NCBI GenBank assembly: GCA_012931725.1
Contig: CM022946.1
Span: forward strand, 48,240,614-48,304,613
Length of the DNA: 64,000 nt
Direction: 5' to 3'
From: Litsea cubeba
Lineage: Eukaryota; Streptophyta; Magnoliopsida; Laurales; Lauraceae
Part shown: in pieces, positions 55,160 to 64,000 of the stretch
How the letters are laid out: every line of letters begins with the position of its first letter
Numbering within the stretch: the stretch's first letter is position 1
The notes under the pieces: model-generated
What the model was told of the DNA's origin: nothing
Databases searched by the model: none
The model's input: the letters and a program-made list of their open reading frames with translations, nothing else
Made by a program: the position numbers and the translations under genes

Positions 55160-55730
55160 ATAAAAAGTTCTTTCTTTTCTTTTTTTTTGTTGTTTCTTTC
55201 TTTTTCTTTTCTTTTTTTTTTTCCACGTGTTTTCCTTTTTTTTTCACACGTTTTTTTTTCTTTTCTTCTTTTTTTTTTTTCATGTTTTGTTTTTTTTTTT
55301 TTTTGTTTGTGGGCCGTACGGACAGATCCGTACGGATCTGTCCCTACGGCCACGTGGCCTGTGGGCCAGCCCCCTTTTTTTCTTCTCTTTTTTTTTGTTT
55401 TCTTTTCCTCCTTTTTTTTTTGAGAAAGTTTCTTTTCTTTTTTTTTGTTTTCTTTCCCCTTTTTTTTTTAAGAAAGTTTCTTTTCTTGTTTTTTTTTGTT
55501 TTCTTTCCCATTTTTTTTGAGAAAGTTTTTTTTCTTTTTTTTTTGTTTTCTTTCCCCCTTTTTTTTTGAGAAAGTTTCTTTTTTTTTTTTGTTTTCTTTC
55601 CCCTTTTTTTTTTTTTGAGAAAGTTTCTTTTCTTTTTTTTTGTTTTCTTTCCCTTTTTTTTTGAGAAAGTTTCTTTTCTTTTTTTTTTTCTTTTGCTCAT
55701 CATGATAATGCCCCTTTTTTTTTTGGCAAA
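55160..55730. repeat. Pyrimidine minisatellite and 40-bp palindrome in intron 1, copy C
   Basis: About seven tandem units of roughly 45 bp (TTTGAGAAAGTTTCTTTTC followed by T/C runs) at about 55420-55690; copy B has one or two. At 55312-55351 lies a 40-bp palindrome with a single mismatched pair. All long F- or K-rich ORFs here are artefacts. Confidence 0.85.
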
Positions 55731-55980
55731 CCTAGATGTTCATGCATGCATTCAATTATAGATTATATTTGTAGCATTATGTGATAGCATACCTGAAAGT
55801 TTTCGCAATTTTGGGAATTTGGAGCTCGCAGCGATGTTGAGCCCTTCCTGATTTTGCGGAGACTTTAAGGTTTCGAAAGTTTGGAGTTTCGGAGCTCGCA
55901 GCGATGTTGAGCCCATCTTCAAGCTTTCTATTTCTTTCGGGATAGTTCCTTTTCTTCGGAATTGCCCCGTCATCATGTCA

Positions 55981-57764
55981 AAATTTCGCCAGATTTTTTT
56001 TTAGCGAGATTCTGTCATCTTGATGTTTGATCTTTTTCTTTTCCATCCTTTTCAGGTGGTTCCTCCAGAACAAACAAGGGTAAAGAGCCTGCTACAAGCG
56101 TACCTCGTCGATCTTCTAGATCTTCTAATCCGGCCGTTCAGCAGGCCTTTGAGAAGGTCCAGTATGTTGAGAGAAATCTGGAAGAGTGCGACTCCCTCAA
56201 CAGAGATGAGATGAGGCAGCGACTGATAGCTCTCAAGGGAGAGGAATTCTATAAGATCATGGTAAGCAGTCGTCCATGGGTGATGGAAGATCAGAGCGTT
56301 TTGCCCAAGCCTACCTTCTTCTTTGGTGATGCAGTCCCTGATGACATGACATACCAGAGGAGGTGTTTTCAGTTTTCTTTCACAGCAGATGGTGAGAAGA
56401 AGACTGTTGCTACCCGGTCGACGTTTGATCGCACCGTCTCGATTCTGAGCCTTGCCCCCACGTGCCCTAAGAGGGAAGCTCCTCCAAGCTGGGTGAGAAG
56501 GACAAATGTAATCAAGACCGGGGTTTTTGTTGGCGGTTCTCCTGGATATACGGAGAGGTCGCCTGTTGACATGGACCTTTTGATGCCATCCAGCGGCTAC
56601 CAGGGCTCTGATTATCCGTCGGTCGATTTAAGACCGGTGGGCCTTGGTATTTTCAGCGGTGACGGCAGCAATTGGATCAAGCCTTTTCGACTCCGTGGAC
56701 GTTTCAATGCTGACTCCGAGTGGAAGTCGTGGACTGATCGCGTCCTGCTGATTGGTAGTGCCGTTTTGAAGGAAGCCGGGATTTTTGATGCGGTCTGCGC
56801 CTTTAGGGAGACCGTGATCTTTTCCGACGAGGCATTCATGGCTATGCTGGAATCATTCCTGCCACAAACTAAAATTTCGCTAGATTTTTTTTTTAGAGAG
56901 ATTCTGTCATTTTGATGTTCGATCTTTTTCTTTTCCATCCTTTGCAGGTGGTTCCTCCAGAACGAACAAGGGTAAAGAGCCTGTTATAAGCGTAGCTCGT
57001 CGATCTTCTAGAACTTCTAATCCGGCCGTTCAGCAGGCTTTTGAGAAGGTCCAGTATGTTGAGAGAAATCTGGAAGAATGCGACTCCCTCAACAGAGATG
57101 AGATGAGGCAGCGACTGATCACTCTCAAGGGAGAGGAATTCTATAAGACCATGGTAAGCAGTCGTCCATGGGTGATGGAAGATCAGAGCGTTTTGCCCAA
57201 GCCTACCTTCTTCTTTGGTGATGGAGTCCCTGATGACATGACATACCAGAGGAGGTGTTTTCAGTTTTCTTTCACCGCAGATGGTGAGAAGAAGACTGTT
57301 GTTACCCGGTCGACGTTTGATCGCACCGTCTCGATCATGAGCCTTGCCCCCACGTGCTCTAAGAGGGAAGATCCTCCAAGCTGGGTGAGAAGGACAAATG
57401 TAATCAAGACCGGGGTTTTTGTTGGCGGTTCTCCTGGATATACGGAGAGGTCGCCTGTTGACATGGACCTTTTGATGCCATCCAGCGGTTACCAGGGTTC
57501 TGATTATCCGTCGGTCGATTTGAGACCGGTGGGCCTTGGTATTTTTAGCGGCGATGGCAGCAATTGGATCAAGCCTTTTCGACTCCGTGGCCGTTTCAAT
57601 GCTGACTCCGAGTGGAAGTCATGGACTGATTGCGTCCTGTTGATTGGTAGTGCCGTTTTGAAGGAGCCGGGATTTTTTATGCGGTCCGTGCCTTTAGGGA
57701 GACCGTGATCTTTTCCGACGAGGCCTTCATGGCTATGCTGGAATCATTCCTCCCACAAACCAAT
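55981..57764 (+). repeat. Tandem duplication (~890 bp) of the intron 1 end and exon 2 start, copy C
   Basis: 55981-56872 and 56873-57764 both start AAATTTCGC, include the acceptor and the exon 2 start (56056 and 56948), and end at CCACAAAC. The first unit has GAAGGAAGCC (open frame); the second has GAAGGAGCC, the same one-base loss as copy B. Confidence 0.88.
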
Positions 57765-60700
57765 ACCTTCGTTGTGACGAATGGTGAGATTGGTTTCTCT
57801 TTGATGGAGTTGAGCGCCATTACTGGATAGCCCATCCTCGGCAAACTCTATGAGGAGTTTATGCCGATTGACAGCGTCCTTGAGGGGCAGTCTGAGGAGT
57901 TCAGGCTTCTGTACTTTCAGCTCGTCGCCTTCTATGATTTTTTGAAGGAGAAGGAGGGTTTGAAAGTTAGATCCAGCAGTTAGAAGAGTTCTAGCTCTTC
58001 ATTCCCCAACTTTTTTGATAGCAGGGAGTCTTCTGATGGCGTGACCCAGGAAGCCGGAGCTCAGGATCCAAGTTCAAAGATGATCTTGGCCATGCAAGAA
58101 GAGTTGAGAGATTTCTGTGCTAGTACAAACGCCATATGTCCTGAAATTGCACTGCGGAGAGATCTCGCTGTTTACCTCACTTATTGGCTTGGTGAGCTAT
58201 TTTTGCTGGAGGAGATGGAACGCACATCAGGCCGCATTGTATTTTTCCGGCTTGTCAAATGGTGTTTGGAGAGCAGCTTGCTTTGGTGCCAGCTCTTTAC
58301 TCCTACCTGTGTACCGAACTGCAGGCTGTTGCTTTTTTGGTTCGGCTTGGGCTTCCCATGAATAGGGTATTTTCAGCCCATATCTTTTATTCATGGTATG
58401 TATACCACTGTCCTGGCTTCCACCGGCTGGGTGCTGCACAGGATGATGATCCTCTGATGATTCGACTGGCTAAGGGCAAAGCCGTGTCCGAATCACTTTT
58501 GTTTGCCCGCATGAGGATCCGACGGTTCAGGGACGTCGAGATGGGGCAGTCTTCAGTGAAGCTTTCTCCGGAGTTGCGGAAGAAGGCTTTTGATTTTGGT
58601 GCCTCCCGAGACTCTACCAGGGCGGGGTCGGGGAGGCATTATTCCTTGACGAATGCAGAGAGAGAGTGGCTTTTCAGCATACGTGTCGGCACGATGGTGT
58701 ACCGTAGACATCTTTTTGTCGACATCCAGCCGTATGTACCCTCTCGATTTGCTTTGCAGCTGGGCTTTTCTCAAGGCATTGTTGGAGCGCCTTCAAGCAT
58801 GGTGAAGCGCTTTGGAGGCTTACAGGACGGGAGAAATGCATGGGCTTTCTATAGTGCTGAAGACACTACAGCCATGATTTCTTATCATGTGTTGCTGACT
58901 TGCCGGACTGTCGGCTTTGCGAAGTGGTTCGCGGAGAGCTTTTCGGCATATCGGGGGCTTTCCAAGAAGGAGCTTGATGTGAAGCTGGCATCTGGAAAGG
59001 GCCTTGGAAAGTCAGATGGCGTCCGGCGTGAGGAAGTTTGGGCCTTCCTTTTTGGAGAGAAGCACAAGATAGGCTTTCTCGGTGACCAGGGCGTCATTGG
59101 TTCTGAAGCTGTTCGAGAAATACCTGATGAGGCTTTAGAGCAGCTAGAACAGGAGGAAGCCGAACTTGGTGCTTGGATGCAAGCGGCACAGAGGCAAGCT
59201 TCCGTGGAGTCTACTGGCAAGAGTAGACCATCCAGTGAGGAGTCAAGTGGGAAACCTGACTCTGACAACGGGGCAGGTTCCTCGAAGAAGCGAGCCTGCC
59301 GGGGTAAGAGGGGGAGGAGTCATCATCGCAGCAAGGGGCTGCATGAGGACTCTCCTGACTTGGAAGTTCCTCTTACTATTAATGAGGATGTGCCAGTGGA
59401 AGCTGACGAGCCTCCAGAGAAGAGAAGCCGAGAAGAAGAGACCGTCGGTGAAGGTATGATTCTTCCTTTTTCTCTTTCCATTTGTTTTCATGGGATTTTT
59501 CCATGTTCTGATTTGCTTCTTGTTTCTGCTTTTCTCTTCTTCTTTTTTTTAGCAGAGGAAGACTTGATGATGCCTGAGGTTTCGGTCGATGAGGTGGTGA
59601 CGGATCCTGTCGAGGCACCTGAAGAAGAACCGAGGGACTCTGGAGTGAATCCAGAATCTCCAATTGGTACGACTTCTTTTGCTTTTTTTTTTTGTCTATG
59701 ACTTGGTTTGCTAACACATTTCTTGCCAGCTGACTTGCCACAGGATTCCGATGACTTTGAACCCTCGATCGATGCAAATGTTGATGATGCTTCCAATGAG
59801 TTCATGGAGGAGGAAAGTGTTCCGCCAGTCGGCGAAGAAGGTATTTTGTAGTTATAACCCTGATAATGATTTTCAAACAGGATCATATTCATACATTTTT
59901 GTGTTTCTTTGGCAGGTTTTGAAGTGACAGAGGAGGGTCCGTCGCTTCCAGAGCAAGGAATGCCAGAGGTTGATCCGGAGGTAGAGACTCTTGGGACCAG
60001 CTCTGACAATGTTGAGGAGATTCCTCGTGCTGAGATTCCTTCCCGAGCAGGAGCAGCTTCAACTGGAAAGAGTTCTTTTGTTACTATTCCAACAGATGAT
60101 GACATGAGCAGCCGACCAATGGAGTTGGGTGAATCTTCAGCTGGGCCATCTCTTCTTTTTGCGAAGAAGGTGGTGGTGCGAGTTCTGAGCTCTTGGATTG
60201 AGACTCTTCTTTCTGGGCACTTAGATGCCGGATTTGGGATGATCCAGCATGTGCGTGAGATTCTCGGTGATGCCGAAGAAGCTGGTCTGGATGTCACAAG
60301 TGCCAGGGCGATCGTTGATAGTATCATTGAGCTGGGTGACAAGTGGTTTGAGACCATGGGTTCTCCTGACGATCAGTTCTTCAACGAGAAGTTCTTGGAC
60401 CCTGCGGATAAGGCTCAATCTAACCTGGATGAGGCTACAGAAAGCAGGAAGCAGGCAGTCCGAGAGAAGAACTTAGAAGAGCTAACCATCATTGGGCTGA
60501 CACATGACCTTAATATCCTTGATAGGGAGGTCGATGAGGCCAGGAGACGTCTTGAGCAATTGCAGGCACAAGTCGCTGCCAAGTGGACTGAAATAACAGA
60601 GGCTCGTGAAAGGGAGACTGCTCTGATTCACCGGGTTGCGGATGCCAATCGAGTTCTCAAAAGGAAGTCTGATGAGAACAAACAATGGAAAACCGCTCGG

Positions 60701-60850
60701 GGGAAGCTTCCTGGTGCGAAAGAAGGGTTACAGCCCACCCCAGCATCTCATGGCAGGTTCCTGAAGAAGCGTGCCTTGGAATCCTTGACGGATGAGGCCA
60801 AAAGCTTGCTTAAGGAGCTAAACTCTTGGCTGGAGACCATTTTTTATTGA

Positions 60851-61239
60851 GCTTCTATTTTTTTTTAACAGAAACCATCCTTCTTTCTTTTTTTTGGTAC
60901 CACTTTTATTTTTTTTGGTACTTATTTTTTTGTAGTGCTTGTGAACACTTTCTTTTTTTTTTTGGTACCACATGTATATATATATTTTTTTTGGTACTCT
61001 CTTTTTTTTTGTTATCCCTACGCTCACTTGTATCTTTTTTGTGATAAAAGTAATTGCTAAATGGGATGCTCTTCTTTTTTTGTTATCCCTACGCTCACTT
61101 GAATCTTTTTGTGATAAAAGTAATTGCTAAATGGGATTTGATCAAAAGGTTGTCATTTTGTGAAAATCTTTTGTCAAATGATTGTTTTGGCATGAAAGCC
61201 AGGTTTTTGTTTGTGGCATGGAAGCCAAATTTTTTTTTG
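60851..61239. other. Start of the convergent spacer, copy C
   Basis: T-rich with GGTACCAC-type pieces and a short duplicated segment (TTGTTATCCCTACGCTCACTTG at 61009 and 61080, given here only as a location). No gene. Confidence 0.6.
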
Positions 61240-61525
61240 TGGCATCTATAGCCAGTTTTGGTGGCATTGATAGCCGGTTTGTTTTGTGGCATCTATAGCC
61301 GGTCTTTGGTGGCATTGATAGCCTTTTTTTTTTGTGGCATTGATAGCCGGTTTTTTTTTTTGAAATCCAAGTTTTTTTGTTTGTGGCATTGATAGCCGGT
61401 TTTGTTTTGGTGGCATTGATAGCCGGTTTGTGGCATTTATAGCCTGTTTTGTTTTGGTGGCATTGATAGCCGGTTTGTGGCATTTATAGCATGTTTTGAT
61501 GGCATTTATAGCCGGTTTGGTTTTC
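61240..61525. repeat. Tandem GGCATTGATAGCCGG repeats, copy C
   Basis: About twelve loose units, the counterpart of 41530-41775 with different unit number and order. Confidence 0.8.
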
Positions 61526-61531
61526 AAAAAT

Positions 61532-62056
61532 GCAAGTATCGACTAAAAGTCGCCTCCCTGCTGAATGTTCTTGCAAGTATCGATGGAATGTCGCATCCTT
61601 GCTCATTCGATTGCGAGTATCGATGGAATGTCGCATCCTCGCGGATTTGGGTGCAAGTATCGATGGAATGTCGCATCCTTGCTTTTCAAAAATTTTGATT
61701 TTGCGGGTACTGACTTGATGTCGTTTTCCCACGATTTTTAAAATTTGTGGTTTTCTCGAACCTTTGGGTTATGGATATCAACTGAAATGTTGCGTCTCCA
61801 TGGTTTTTTAGGTTTTTTCGAAACCTTTGAAATTTGGGTTGTGGATATCAACTGAAATGTTGCGTCTCTACAGTTTTTTAGGTTTTTTCGAACCTTTGAA
61901 ATTTGGGTTGTGGATATCAACTGAAATGTTGCATCTCCACAGTTTTGGATTTTGCAAGTACCGACGAAATGTCGCTTCCCTGCGCTTTTTCAAGTGTCGA
62001 ACGTGGTTCGCTTGCTTCCGATTTGTGCGAGTATCGACTAAGCGTCGCTTCCCCGC
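61532..62056. repeat. Array of ~30-nt hairpins with compensatory changes, copy C
   Basis: Counterpart of 41782-42303; clear units at 61532-61561, 61573-61602, 61613-61642, 61653-61682 and 62027-62056, among others. The third unit reads GCGAG/CTCGC (full pairing) where copy B has GTGAG/CTCGC (G-T pair). Confidence 0.85.
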
Positions 62057-62353
62057 GGTTTTTTTTTTTTTTGAAAAACCTTTTTTTTTTGTTGAAAGCA
62101 CGAGGGTCATAAATTTTGACCTAAAACCATTTTGGCGGTAAAAGCCAGGGTGGACTAGGGTGGAAATCCCTGAATCCGGATTTTGTTTCAAACCATGAAT
62201 TTTGGGTTCAAGGGTTGAAAATTTTGGTCAAGTTAGGGAAAGGTTCCTAAACTTGGGTTTTTTTTTTTTAACAATGAAACGATGAAAGTAAGCATTGTTT
62301 TAAATTTCTAGAAATTTCAACATTTGACATGAAAATTCTAAAAAAGGGTGGGT

Positions 62354-64000
62354 TTAGCGAGCGTGTACCTGGAAACCGGCTTTGGTCGTACAGGCATTGC
62401 TCTTACCCAGTTGGGTAAGTCTCCAAGGGTAGTACCGCTTTAAGAACTTGCCGTTGATGGGCAGCATACATCTGTCACCTTCCATGTTTAGGAGTGCGTA
62501 TGCGCCATTAGAGAAAACCTTGTCGATGACGTAGGGTCCCTCCCATTTTGGCTCAAATTTGCCTTCGGACTTGTGAGCGAAGACCATTGGTCTTTTTACT
62601 GCAAGAACCAAGTCATTCTTTTTGTAGGAGCGTTGCCTGACCTTTTTATCGAAAGATCCTGCCATACGTGCTTGGTAAAGTTCAATGCTTTGTTTGCTTC
62701 GAGCCGTCTCTCATCGAGATTGTCCAGCTCATGGAGTCGCAATTTGACATTGCTTTCTTGAGTCATGTCATTTTGCAAGGATACCCTCAAGGAAGGAATT
62801 TGTACTTCCAAGGGTACGACAGCTTCGCATCCATAGACCAAGGAGAATGGTGTGCTATGGGTTGGTCCTCGAACAGTGGTTCGATAGGCCCACAAAGCTT
62901 CAAACATTTTGTCGCTCCAGTCTCTTTTGTGACTAGAGACCATTTTTTTGAGGATTTTTTAGAATGTCTTGTTGAAAGCTTCTGCTAACCCGTTTGCTGC
63001 CGGATTGTATGGAGTCAAAGGACAGCTTTGGATTTTGTATTTGTCGCAGAACCTGTAGAATCGATGATCCCGGAATTGTGGTCCGTTATCATGGACGAAT
63101 CTTTTGGGTATGCCGAAACGACAAATGATGTTGGTGCGCAGGAACTGAAGGACTGATGAGGTCTTCATTTCGTTAAACGCAAATGCTTCTGACCACTTGG
63201 AGAAATAATCCGTAGCGGCGAAGATGAAGCGATGACCTTTGCTCGAAGGGGGAGAAATAGGACCTATGATGTCCATACCCCAGGCTTCGAAAGGCCATGA
63301 GATCGCTGTAGGATGCAGCCATTCTGGAGGCATGTGAATGTAATCTCCATGAACTTGGCATTGTTGGCAGCGCTTAGCAAATTGCATTGCGTCAGCTACC
63401 ATGGTAGGCCAGTAATATCCTAACCTTTTTATCTGATCATAGAGCTTAGGTCCAGCCTGATGAGCTCCGCAAAGACCAGCATGAACTTCTTTGAGTGTTT
63501 CTTCAGCCTCTTGTTGTGACAAGCAGCGTAGAAGTACTCCGTTGAAGGATTTCCTGTAAAGGATTTTTGAAGGAATATCCAAATGAAAGCTTGGGGTTCG
63601 CCTTTGGATGCTTACCCGTTCTTTTGGATCTTCAGGTAGGATTCCGAACATAATGTAATCAATGAATGGATCCCTCCAGTCACCGATTGAAGTTTAAAGG
63701 ATTGAAATCCTACTTCCAACCACCTGGTGGCATTCAGCAACTGCTTGGTGCGTGTTAAGAGGAGGAAGGACTCTTCTTTCGCACACTGTGATTTGCATGT
63801 TTTCCCTTTCCTGGATTGCCATGGATGCGGCAAGTCCGGCTAGGGCATCTGCACGTATGTTTTCACCTCTACGAATGTGGGTGATGTGACAGATGTCAAA
63901 CTTTTGCAGAAGTGATTGTGCCTTGTTGTAGTAAGGCAACAAATCTGGCTTCCTGACTTCAAATTTCTGATTCATCTGGTTGACGATCAGTTGAGAGTCT
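62354..64000 (-). pseudogene. Tat copy C pol, 3' part: plant-type RNase H end and integrase
   Basis: From the window edge leftward: VNQMNQKFEVRKP, ADALAGLAASM (second RNase H), a TAA at about 63691, then the integrase with KRCQQCQ, MDIIGP, VHDNGPQF and GLAEAFNK, a TAA near 62956, a frameshift near 62695, and the C-terminal KWEGPYVIDKV. Pol ends VHAR at TAA 62354-62356, 22 codons beyond the premature stop in copy B. The remainder is outside the window. Confidence 0.92.

Larger units (their letters stand above)
55111..60850 (+). pseudogene. Antisense multi-exon gene of Tat copy C, exon 2 start duplicated
   Basis: Exon 1 is 55111-55120 (MASS) and exon 2 starts at 56056 after TTCAG. Introns 59454-59555, 59667-59729 and 59841-59915 have GT-AG borders, and the frame is open from 58259 to 60850 across them. 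The protein matches copy B: plant mobile domain to about 58800, acidic linker, C-terminal coiled coil. No CACTA is present (empty site near 58800). It keeps CGA and CAG codons where copy B has stops. Lesions: a tandem duplication at 55981-57764, TAG near 57828, TAG near 57981, and a two-base loss near 58196. So B and C are both broken but at different places; a consensus of the family would be open. Confidence 0.8.
21793..64000 (-). mobile_element. Tat Gypsy copy B, inserted in copy A; itself interrupted by CACTA and copy C
   Basis: The 3' LTR (21793-24301), polypurine tract (24302-24315), antisense gene (25490-41122), convergent spacer (41123-42592) and minus-strand pol, protease, gag and ORF1 (42593-51336) are in continuous order. 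At 51336, inside an open ORF1 frame, another Tat LTR begins with no primer site or leader, so the rest of copy B, including its 5' LTR, is expected beyond 64000, after copy C. The CACTA element sits at 28031-39058. Confidence 0.8.
51337..64000 (-). mobile_element. Tat Gypsy copy C, probably nested in ORF1 of copy B
   Basis: A complete LTR (51337-53920), polypurine tract, hairpin array, antisense gene, convergent repeats and the 3' part of pol appear in the same order and orientation as in copy B. The element continues past the window. Nested insertion is preferred over a shared-LTR tandem, because the left LTR edge meets coding sequence rather than a primer site. The predicted 5-bp duplication is GGGAC (51332-51336). 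Confidence 0.8.

Overview
This window is repeat-dense plant DNA and almost certainly comes from a heterochromatic or intergenic stretch of an angiosperm nuclear genome. The sequence shows Ty3/Gypsy elements of the Tat lineage (second, plant-type RNase H and an antisense extra gene), Copia elements primed by initiator tRNA-Met, a CACTA transposon, a degraded L1-type LINE and fragments of plant genes (BIG ARF-GEF, kinesin-14, IMPACT family, SAMHD1-like HD protein). No complete host gene, rRNA, tRNA or CRISPR array was found. The species cannot be named from sequence alone.

The layout is a nest of insertions. The oldest visible layer is a plus-strand Tat element (copy A), surviving as 8349-10377, 17807-18433 and 21050-21792. 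It is interrupted by: (1) a non-autonomous LTR element, 1-8348, with 1.76-kb LTRs, a truncated Copia-type gag and an unrelated ORF that starts like histone H3; (2) an almost intact 7.4-kb Copia element on the minus strand, 10378-17806, target duplication CCATG; (3) a solo Tat LTR, 18434-21049, duplication GCGGA; (4) a second Tat element (copy B, minus strand) that starts at 21793 and runs past the window end. Copy B carries an 11-kb CACTA element (28031-39058, duplication ATG) inside its antisense gene. It is cut at 51336 by what is best read as a third Tat element (copy C, minus strand, 51337 to beyond 64000).

The Tat family is the interesting part. On the minus strand it has ORF1, gag, protease, RT, RNase H, a second plant-type RNase H and integrase. 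Between pol and the 3' LTR, on the opposite strand, lies a gene with its own TATA box, at least five exons with good splice sites, a plant-mobile-domain protein and a coiled-coil C-terminus. The spacer between the convergent pol and antisense genes holds a tandem array of about eleven 30-nt hairpins whose two arms change together. A second covarying hairpin array lies next to the polypurine tract. Both B and C coding regions carry nonsense and frameshift lesions. The CACTA element has no visible transposase and has captured pieces of at least four host genes, three of them as exons with splice borders.
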